NCBI GenBank assembly: GCA_028293365.1
Contig: JAQGOX010000295.1
Location: forward strand, 1-8,489
DNA from: Verrucomicrobiales bacterium
GTDB taxonomy: Bacteria > Verrucomicrobiota > Verrucomicrobiia > Limisphaerales > SXQI01
Length of the DNA stretch: 8,489 nt
Direction of reading: 5' to 3'
The position numbers and the translations under genes are program-made. This document shows positions 1 to 5,223 of this stretch, piece after piece. How positions within the stretch are numbered: position 1 is the stretch's first letter; each line of letters opens with the position of its first letter. The notes beneath the pieces were generated by a model. It worked only from the letters and a program-made list of their open reading frames with translations. It was not told the DNA's origin and ran no database searches.

Positions 1-1298
1 TCGCCAACTGGAGCGGCACCTGGCCGGGGCTGGTTGGAATGTTGAATCTAAACGGATCGATGACCAAAGCAGGCATCCGTTATAGCACCCTTTGGAGTGA
101 AGATTTTAAGGATGATGTTTTTAAAAAAGGACTTCGGGAATGGTTGGAGACCGGAAAAGTAACCCAGGATCAGTCGCATGTTCGTGACTTCAAGTCTGTG
201 GAACTAAACGCTGAGGATCAGGAGACCGGCAGAGCGTTCGGACGAAAGTTCAGGGCACGCAAGGCAATCATGGGGGTCTTCGACGAGGGTTGCATGGGAA
301 TGTTCAACGCTATTATTCCTGACAGCCTACTGAATGCCTGTGGGGTTTTCAAAGAGAGACTGAGCCAATCTTCGCTCTACGCTGAAATGCTGAACGTGCG
401 GAAGGACGAAGCGCAAGCGGTTTTTGACTGGTTAAAGAATAAAGGGATGACATTCAAAACCGGTCCTCACGAAGCCACCGATTTGACCGAGCAGCAAATT
501 CTCGAGCAGTGCAAAATGTATATCGCTGCCTTGCGGATTTCGGATCAGTTTGGCTGCGATACAATCGGAATCCAATATCAACAGGGATTGAAGGATTTGG
601 CTCCGGCAAGCGACCTTGTGGAAGGGCTCCTGAACAATGTCGATCGCCCCCCCGCGCATGACTCAAAGGGAACTCTGCTGTACCCGAATGAAGCGTTGCC
701 GCACTTCAATGAGGTCGACGAATGCGCCGGGCTGGATGGATTGCTCACGTATCGTTTGTGGCGTGAACTCGGTTTTGCTCCTGAAAATACCCTGCACGAT
801 TTGCGTTGGGGCCAACATTTCGCTGGCAACGGTATCGACGATTACGTCTGGGTATTCCTGATTTCCGGGGCGGCGCCTCCCGCACATTTTGTGGATGGTT
901 ACAATGGCACTTCGAGCGAACGGCAACCCTCCATGTACTTTCGGCTCGGCGGCGGAACGGTAAAAGGGATTTCCAAACCAGGCTGGATCGTTTGGAGTAG
1001 AATTTTTGTGATGGATGGCAAACTGCACTGCGATCTCGGCGTCGCCGAAGTCGTGGCTCTTCCACCCCAGGAAACAGAGCGGCGTTGGAACGAGACGACT
1101 CCTCAATGGCCGATCATGCACGCAGTTCTAAAGGGCATCACGCGCGATCAGATGATGGCCCGACACAAGGCCAATCACATTCAGGTCGTTTATGCACCCG
1201 ATGAATTGCAGGCCAGCCGCGCGTGTCGCATCAAGGCAACAGCGCTCCATGAAATCGGTCTCGAGGTGCATTTTGTGGGAAAGGTGGGACTGATATGA
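1..1298 (+). CDS. L-fucose/L-arabinose isomerase-family protein, 5'-truncated by window edge
   Basis: This is the C-terminal part of a probable metal-dependent aldose-ketose isomerase of the L-fucose/L-arabinose isomerase superfamily, presumably cytoplasmic. The frame is open from nucleotide 3, reading ANWSGTWPGLVGMLNLNGS, so the ATG at 39 is almost certainly internal and the real start lies outside the window. Three blocks resemble the metal site of the family. They are Glu at 711-713 in FNEVDECAG, Asp at 798-800 in LHDLRWG, and His at 1164-1166 or 1176-1178 in MARHKANHIQVVYA. In E. coli FucI the metal ligands are a Glu, an Asp and a C-terminal His in the same order. Assigning individual residues here is inference from that order. 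Substrate cannot be told from the sequence; these divergent homologues may not act on fucose. The stop TGA overlaps an ATG (ATGA), but the frame opened there is only 13 codons. Family confidence is fair, exact function low. Confidence 0.72.
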   Translation, partial: ANWSGTWPGLVGMLNLNGSMTKAGIRYSTLWSEDFKDDVFKKGLREWLETGKVTQDQSHVRDFKSVELNAEDQETGRAFGRKFRARKAIMGVFDEGCMGMFNAIIPDSLLNACGVFKERLSQSSLYAEMLNVRKDEAQAVFDWLKNKGMTFKTGPHEATDLTEQQILEQCKMYIAALRISDQFGCDTIGIQYQQGLKDLAPASDLVEGLLNNVDRPPAHDSKGTLLYPNEALPHFNEVDECAGLDGLLTYRLWRELGFAPENTLHDLRWGQHFAGNGIDDYVWVFLISGAAPPAHFVDGYNGTSSERQPSMYFRLGGGTVKGISKPGWIVWSRIFVMDGKLHCDLGVAEVVALPPQETERRWNETTPQWPIMHAVLKGITRDQMMARHKANHIQVVYAPDELQASRACRIKATALHEIGLEVHFVGKVGLI

Positions 1299-1340
1299 TC
1301 AAAAAGCGGACAAGAACCAGTCTGAAAGTAGACTAACTCT

Positions 1341-1603
1341 ATGACTGTCAATTTGAGTGAAGCCAAGGCGCATTTGGGGCGTTATGTCGCCCAGGCTGCC
1401 CCTGGTGAATTATTACGATTTGCGAACGCAACCGACCGATTGCTGAGTTGCATCCTGCCCGAATTTCACCTCAACCGCGCAAGCTCAAGATTGGGAAACT
1501 GAAAGGCCAATTCGAAGTCCCCGATGATTTTAACGAGTCTCTCCCAGAATTTGAGGCTAAGTTCTATGGCACGGTGCAAAAAAAAGCTCATAAGTCCAAA
1601 TGA
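1341..1603 (+). pseudogene. Phd/YefM-family antitoxin, frameshifted
   Basis: This is a type II antitoxin gene that in intact form would repress its own operon and neutralise the adjacent PIN toxin. The ATG at 1341 gives MTVNLSEAKAHLGRYVAQAA, a typical Phd/YefM N-terminus, but that frame ends after 53 codons at 1502 with an unrelated tail. From 1409 the -1 frame continues the expected protein: IITICERNRPIAELHPA, then KLKGQFEVPDDFNESLPEFE, ending in TGA at 1601-1603. Restoring one A at 1408-1409 (GGTGAATT to GGTGAAATT) joins the halves into an 87-residue protein, normal for the family. The restored stop overlaps the toxin ATG as ATGA, the usual coupling in such pairs. No slippery heptamer is seen at the junction, so decay or a sequencing error is more likely than programmed frameshifting. 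There is no convincing ribosome binding site. Confidence 0.85.
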
Positions 1604-1995
1604 GGACAGTCTTGTTGGATACACAGATAGCACTTTGGCTGTTGGCTGATAATCCGCGCTTACCGAAACATCTGCGCTCCGCGACGGAAAGCGAAACTGA
1701 CATCTGTTGGATTTTTCACCAAGTGAGCCTGTCGGAAATCCAGATCAAATACTCAATTGGAAAACTCCCACTGCCTGATTCGCCCGAAAAATACTTGCCA
1801 GAGGCGATATCCAACGCAGGGTTCGAGGAGAGGACGATTGAAAACGACGGGGGTTTCTTTTTAGATAAACTGCCAAACCATCATAGCGATCCATTTGATC
1901 GACTGCTGATTTCCCATGTGATGATTAATGGTTGGGAAGCGGCCAGCGTAGATGCGCAATGGGAAAAATATCCGATCCGGATTTTCAGAGGTTGA
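1600..1995 (+). CDS. VapC-type PIN-domain toxin
   Basis: This is a PIN-domain ribonuclease, the probable toxin of the Phd/YefM-VapC pair; such toxins are Mg-dependent RNases that cut tRNA, rRNA or mRNA. It has 131 residues, the usual size. The acidic active-site positions are all present: Asp7 in LLDTQ, Glu46 in SLSEIQIK, Asp97 and Asp100 in HHSDPFDRLLI, and Asp118 in SVDAQW. The C-terminal YPIRIF strand is also typical of the subfamily. The ATG at 1600 overlaps the antitoxin stop (ATGA), which fixes the start. Because the antitoxin frame now ends at 1502, translational coupling should be lost. The gene ends 7 bp before the stop of the convergent guaA gene. RNA target is unknown. A catalytically healthy toxin beside a broken antitoxin is odd and suggests low expression, an antitoxin supplied elsewhere, or an artefact in the antitoxin sequence. 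Confidence 0.88.
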   Translation: MRTVLLDTQIALWLLADNPRLPKHLRSATESETDICWIFHQVSLSEIQIKYSIGKLPLPDSPEKYLPEAISNAGFEERTIENDGGFFLDKLPNHHSDPFDRLLISHVMINGWEAASVDAQWEKYPIRIFRG

Positions 1996-2002
1996 TTAAG
2001 CG

Positions 2003-3544
2003 TCATTCCCACTCAATCGTAGCCGGTGGCTTGCTGGAAATATCAAAGCAAACACGGTTGACACCGGTGACTTCGTTAATGATACGGCTGGAGATGCGCT
2101 CCAGGATTTCGTAAGGGAGCTTTACCCAATCTGCGGTCATGCCGTCCTGAGATTCGACGACTCGCAAGGCGATGGTGTATTCGTAGGTCCGTTCGTCACC
2201 CATGACACCAACACTGCGGATCGGGAGTAAAACCGCGAAGCTTTGCCAGACTTTGTAATACCAGCCGGTCGATTTCATTTCTTCGACGACGATTGCGTCC
2301 GCATTGCGGAGAATGGCGCAACGACCGCGATTTACCTCTCCAAGAATGCGCACGGCGAGGCCTGGACCCGGAAACGGCTGCCGATGAATAATCTCCTTCG
2401 GCAGTCCTAATTCAGCCCCGAGCTGTCGAACTTCATCTTTGAATAAGCATTTGAGCGGTTCGACCAGCTTGAACTTCATGTTCTTGGGCAAGCCGCCGAC
2501 GTTATGATGACTCTTGATCATTGCGGCCGGGTTGCCGCCAATGGGAACTGATTCGATTACGTCCGGATATAAAGTTCCTTGCGCGAGGAATTTGGCTTTG
2601 CCAGCGCGCTTCGTCGCATCCTGAAAGACCTCAATAAAGGTTTTGCCAATTATTTTTCGCTTGCGTTCTGGATCGAGAATCCCTTTCAAGCGGGAAAGAA
2701 AAATCCGTGTGGAATCCTCGTATTGGAGTTTTATTTTGAAGTGCCGGCCAAAAACTTCCTGGACAATATCGGCTTCGCGCGCGCGCAAGAGACCATTGTT
2801 TACAAAAATGCAGGTGAGCTGATCTCCAATTGCTTTATGCAACAGCGCGGCGGCCACACTGGAATCCACCCCGCCGCTCAGACCTAGAATGACTCGTTCC
2901 GTTCCGACTTGAGCACGGATAGCTTCGACTGCCTGGTCGACGTAGTTCGCCATCGTCCAATCTTTGCCGCAACCGCAAATCGCGTGGACAAAATTGCTGA
3001 TGAGCTCCTTTCCACGCGGCGTATGCACTACTTCCGGATGAAATTGCAGGCCGTAAAAATGCTTGCTTCGGTCTTCGATCGCAGCAAATGGGGAATTGTC
3101 AGAAACAGCGACTGCTTTAAAGCCTTTAGGCAATTTCGTAATCTTGTCGCCGTGGGAGTTCCAGATTTGCAGGTTCTCCGGAAGGCCTTCAAAAAGTGGA
3201 CAACTCGGATCCTGGACCGACAAATTACCCTTGCCGTATTCGCGCTTGAGGCCTTTCTCGACTTTTCCGCCGAGATAATGAGCCATGAGCTGGATTCCAA
3301 AGCAGACGCCTAGAATGGGAACGCCCATTCCAAAAATCCGCTTGTCGGGCAATGGAGCATCACTGGCATAAACACTCGAGGGCCCGCCGGACAGAATGAT
3401 CCCTTTAGGGTTCAGTTTGGCGATTTCAGCCGCGGGGGTATCGTAGCGCAAGATTACCGAGTACACGTTGCATTCGCGGATGCGCCGCGCAATGACCTGC
3501 GTGTATTGCGAGCCGAAATCGAGAATTGCTATCTGTTCGTTCAT
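2003..3544 (-). CDS. guaA: GMP synthase (glutamine-hydrolysing)
   Basis: GuaA converts XMP, ATP and glutamine to GMP in the last step of guanine nucleotide synthesis, in the cytoplasm. The protein has 513 residues, close to the usual ~510-525. The N-terminal class I glutamine amidotransferase domain (about 1-195) has nucleophile Cys81 in GVCFGIQ and the catalytic pair His169/Glu171 in LQFHPEV. The ATP-pyrophosphatase domain follows, with its PP-loop SGGVDSS at 223-229. The C-terminal dimerisation domain ends in the diagnostic ISSKPPATIEWE. The ATG at 3544 gives MNEQIAILDFGSQYTQVIAR, a standard start, although the sequence just upstream shows no Shine-Dalgarno. The gene stands alone: no guaB lies next to it, and it is convergent with the toxin gene (7 bp apart) and divergent from the downstream genes. 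No defect is visible. Confidence 0.98.
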   Translation of the reverse strand: MNEQIAILDFGSQYTQVIARRIRECNVYSVILRYDTPAAEIAKLNPKGIILSGGPSSVYASDAPLPDKRIFGMGVPILGVCFGIQLMAHYLGGKVEKGLKREYGKGNLSVQDPSCPLFEGLPENLQIWNSHGDKITKLPKGFKAVAVSDNSPFAAIEDRSKHFYGLQFHPEVVHTPRGKELISNFVHAICGCGKDWTMANYVDQAVEAIRAQVGTERVILGLSGGVDSSVAAALLHKAIGDQLTCIFVNNGLLRAREADIVQEVFGRHFKIKLQYEDSTRIFLSRLKGILDPERKRKIIGKTFIEVFQDATKRAGKAKFLAQGTLYPDVIESVPIGGNPAAMIKSHHNVGGLPKNMKFKLVEPLKCLFKDEVRQLGAELGLPKEIIHRQPFPGPGLAVRILGEVNRGRCAILRNADAIVVEEMKSTGWYYKVWQSFAVLLPIRSVGVMGDERTYEYTIALRVVESQDGMTADWVKLPYEILERISSRIINEVTGVNRVCFDISSKPPATIEWE

Positions 3545-3908
3545 CGAAGGGGTTAGTTTGTGCCCTCCACGAAAAGTTTTGACGAGGAAAAAATGAAAGG
3601 TTTATGGAGTTGAAGCCTTATGAGCCTGCCTTTTTTCGCGAATTCGATCAATTCCGCAAAAAATCGCCTAGAACTCAGTTTTTCGCGTAGGTTCAGATAT
3701 CAATGATGACTAGATCCTGCGAACTGCAACTCTTGAACGATTTGAGGATCGGAACATGGACTCAGGCTTCGCGAGCGCAACGCGGGGGAACCAATGTGAT
3801 TTTCAATGTGCAACCCAGGAACGGCATTAATGAAAAAGCTTTCTACCGGGTCAAAGTGAAAATCCCTTGGCTGGTGCTAAAGCCGAATTCTGCACAGTAT
3901 TCTCAACC
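3545..3908. other. Intergenic region between guaA and the cysteine-cluster gene
   Basis: This stretch between two divergent genes must hold the promoters for guaA (leftward) and probably for the YkgJ-like gene (rightward). I could not pick a convincing -35/-10 pair on either strand. It contains A/T-rich runs, an imperfect inverted repeat at 3631-3663, a repeated TTTTTCGCG (3632-3640 and 3679-3687), a weak 70-codon ORF, and the first copy of a short direct repeat at 3874-3888. No tRNA-like or riboswitch-like fold was recognised. Confidence 0.6.
3631..3663. repeat. Imperfect inverted repeat
   Basis: Arms 3631-3644 (TTTTTTCGCGAATT) and 3650-3663 (AATTCCGCAAAAAA) are complementary at 11 of 14 positions around a 5-nt centre, CGATC. 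The three mismatches are contiguous in the CG core, so the RNA hairpin would be weak. It lies about 90 bp upstream of the guaA start, so an operator site or chance A/T symmetry is as likely as a terminator. Confidence 0.35.
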
Positions 3909-3915
3909 GTGTTAA
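3691..3915 (+). other. Weak ORF, possibly a gene remnant
   Basis: An open frame runs from just after a TAG at 3688-3690 to TAA at 3913-3915, with ATG codons at 3703 and 3706 giving 70 or 69 residues. No family is recognised. The segment GTNVIFNVQPRN...KAFYRVKV loosely recalls the last strands of beta-rich C-terminal domains of secreted Verrucomicrobia proteins, which often end in an FYR motif. It may therefore be the tail of a decayed secreted-protein gene; this is a weak inference. There is no ribosome binding site, and the end overlaps the proposed start of the next gene by 7 nt. Confidence 0.2.
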
Positions 3916-3923
3916 AGCCGAAT
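3874..3923 (+). repeat. 15-nt direct repeat, copies 35 nt apart
   Basis: GTGCTAAAGCCGAAT at 3874-3888 and GTGTTAAAGCCGAAT at 3909-3923 match at 14 of 15 positions. The second copy contains the proposed GTG start of the cysteine-cluster gene. Each copy reads VLKPN, but in different frames, because the 35-nt offset is not a multiple of three. This looks like a small local duplication at the gene's 5' end. Confidence 0.6.
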
Positions 3924-4460
3924 GACATCCTTTGCACCAATTGCGGACTCTGCTGCGATGGAAGCCTGTTCGCTGATGTGGAACTTGCGAACAGGAAGGA
4001 AGCGACAAGAGTGGAAATAATGGGGTTGGCTGTTGAGGACGCCGAAGAAGGAGAGAAAATCGCCCTATTGCTGCAGCCGTGTGCAGCTCTTAAAAACAAG
4101 CGCTGCACTCTCTATCAATTCCGGCCAAGGTGCTGCCGCACTTTCGAATGCCGACTGCTTCAGGAGGTCAACAAAGGGTCCACGCCGCTCAAACTTGCCA
4201 GTGAAAAGATAGCAGAGGCACTAGCGAAGGTTGCTGGCATCAATCGTCTGCTCGCGGGTTGCGGGCCATCCGACCAAACCCTGCCGTTAAAGGAAAGGTG
4301 CGAAGAAGCATTGGCATTACTGAATGAAAGAAATTCGCGCGATCCAAGTGCCCATCTAAAATATGCCACGCTGGAACAAGCGATACTGTCGCTCGAAACA
4401 CTGATTCAGGAAACGTTTCTTAACAAAACGACGCAGAGCGCTGAGAATTACCCATGCTAA
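3909..4460 (+). CDS. YkgJ-family cysteine-cluster protein
   Basis: This is a small cysteine-rich protein of the YkgJ (CxxCxxCC) family, thought to bind a metal ion or Fe-S cluster; its biochemical role is not established. From the GTG at 3909 it has 183 residues. The first cluster is CTNCGLCC (residues 9-16), followed by DGSLFADVEL. The second is spread over QPCAALKNKRCTLYQFRPRC and CRTFEC, matching the family pattern of Cys, Cys, Tyr-x-x-Arg-Pro and Cys. The C-terminal ~90 residues are probably helical and poorly conserved. No in-frame ATG precedes the cysteine motif. GTG 3909 is chosen because it puts the motif near the N-terminus as in relatives; a TTG at 3867 would add 14 residues. Neither has a visible ribosome binding site. 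It appears to be monocistronic, with hairpins downstream. Confidence 0.8.
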   Translation: MLKPNDILCTNCGLCCDGSLFADVELANRKEATRVEIMGLAVEDAEEGEKIALLLQPCAALKNKRCTLYQFRPRCCRTFECRLLQEVNKGSTPLKLASEKIAEALAKVAGINRLLAGCGPSDQTLPLKERCEEALALLNERNSRDPSAHLKYATLEQAILSLETLIQETFLNKTTQSAENYPC

Positions 4461-4480
4461 ATAACTGAAAACAGCGGCTT

Positions 4481-4540
4481 TTCCAACAAGTTTTGCTTTG
4501 GAACAAGGGATTTCCGAGTTTCCAAAAGCTTCGCTTTTGG
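4481..4540. terminator. Two short hairpins after the cysteine-cluster gene
   Basis: The first pairs TTCCAA (4481-4486) with TTGGAA (4498-4503). The second is a perfect 8-bp stem, CCAAAAGC (4522-4529) with GCTTTTGG (4533-4540), around a TTC loop. Neither is followed by a clear T-tract, so intrinsic termination is uncertain. Their place between two genes fits a transcript end for the upstream gene or an mRNA-stabilising structure. Confidence 0.35.
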
Positions 4541-4577
4541 GTGTCCCCTTCCCCAAAAATTGGTAAACTTGACGGAT

Positions 4578-4643
4578 ATGAAAGAAGTCGAGCGCGCACC
4601 CGAAGCAAAAGTAACGGCCCGCAATTCGATTCGATTAAATTGA
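4578..4643 (+). other. Possible 21-codon leader ORF upstream of the DUF2760 gene
   Basis: ATG at 4578 opens a 21-residue frame (begins MKEVERAPEAK, ends NSIRLN) that stops at 4641-4643, 8 nt before the DUF2760 start. It has no ribosome binding site and no recognised homology. It could be a leader peptide or chance. Confidence 0.15.
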
Positions 4644-4651
4644 ACAATTTT

Positions 4652-5188
4652 ATGCCCGATCAGAACACAAACGAACCGTTACCCTTCTTTGCGAGGTTTG
4701 GCCTCGCCTTCAAAGTCCTCTTTGATGGCATGCTCGCGCGCCAGGTTTCAGGCCTCGGACTGGATACCCTGCCCGCTCCAGAAATACAGGAAATGGCGCG
4801 TCCCGACCAATCCACTACATCTGGATTATTCGTCTTTTCTGCTCTGCAACGGGAGGGACGCCTGATCGATTTCCTGCAGCAGGATGTCGCGGGCTTTTCC
4901 GATTCCGATGTCGGAGCGGCTGCCCGGGTCATTCACGGCGGCTGCCGCAAAGTGCTCGATCAATATGTCACGATCAAGCCGGTGCTCACAGAAGGTGAAG
5001 GCTCCGTTGTCAGTATTCCCAAGGGTTACGATTCCAATCGAATTCGCGTGGTCGGAAATGTGGTGGGCGAGCCTCCCTATCGCGCGACCCTGAAACATCA
5101 AGGCTGGGTCGCGACGGAGATTCGTTTTCCAAAAATTGCGCCTGACCTCGATCTGCGCGTGCTCGCGCCTGCCGAAGTGGAAATTTAA
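4652..5188 (+). CDS. DUF2760 domain protein
   Basis: This protein of unknown function belongs to the DUF2760 family and is 178 residues from the ATG at 4652. It starts MPDQNTNEPLPFFARFGLAF, where the hydrophobic FARFGLAFKVLFDG stretch is the normal N-terminal feature of the family. A longer frame to 4493 exists, but its extra sequence crosses the hairpins and looks non-coding. The best-conserved block is LQREGRLIDFLQQDVAGFSD (65-84), continuing DVGAAARVIHGGCRK (86-100). The C-terminal part has NVVGEPPYRATLKHQGW and ends APAEVEI, both typical. No signal peptide or clear membrane span is seen. The gene lies 35 nt upstream of an Hsp70-family gene, the arrangement in which DUF2760 is usually found. 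A co-factor or client role for that ATPase is inference from this pairing. Confidence 0.88.
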   Translation: MPDQNTNEPLPFFARFGLAFKVLFDGMLARQVSGLGLDTLPAPEIQEMARPDQSTTSGLFVFSALQREGRLIDFLQQDVAGFSDSDVGAAARVIHGGCRKVLDQYVTIKPVLTEGEGSVVSIPKGYDSNRIRVVGNVVGEPPYRATLKHQGWVATEIRFPKIAPDLDLRVLAPAEVEI

Positions 5189-5223
5189 TAAGTGCCTACC
5201 GATCACCTGACGAAATTATTTTC

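Noticed and set aside
39..41. ATG at 39 as the start of the isomerase-like gene
   Set aside because: The frame is open to the window edge and the upstream residues (ANWSGTWPGLVG) look like conserved protein interior.
663..1121. 152-codon open frame on the minus strand
   Set aside because: Lies antisense to the isomerase-like gene, shows no recognisable family, and composition fits a shadow frame.
1295..1336. 13-codon ORF overlapping the isomerase stop as ATGA
   Set aside because: Too short, no homology, and it does not connect to the antitoxin reading frame.
1403..1420. Programmed -1 frameshift in the antitoxin
   Set aside because: The junction reads GGT GAA TTA TTA, which is not an X XXY YYZ slippery heptamer, and no downstream pseudoknot was recognised.
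2579..3313. Two plus-strand open frames (102 and 134 codons) inside guaA
   Set aside because: Both are antisense to a complete, well-conserved guaA and resemble no protein family.
4569..4597. TTGACG as a -35 box for the DUF2760 operon
   Set aside because: The matching -10 position is GC-rich (AGCGCG), so no plausible sigma-70 promoter can be completed.
4493..4651. N-terminal extension of the DUF2760 protein to the ATG at 4493
   Set aside because: It would read through a hairpin and adds 53 residues without family resemblance; the ATG at 4652 gives a normal family start.
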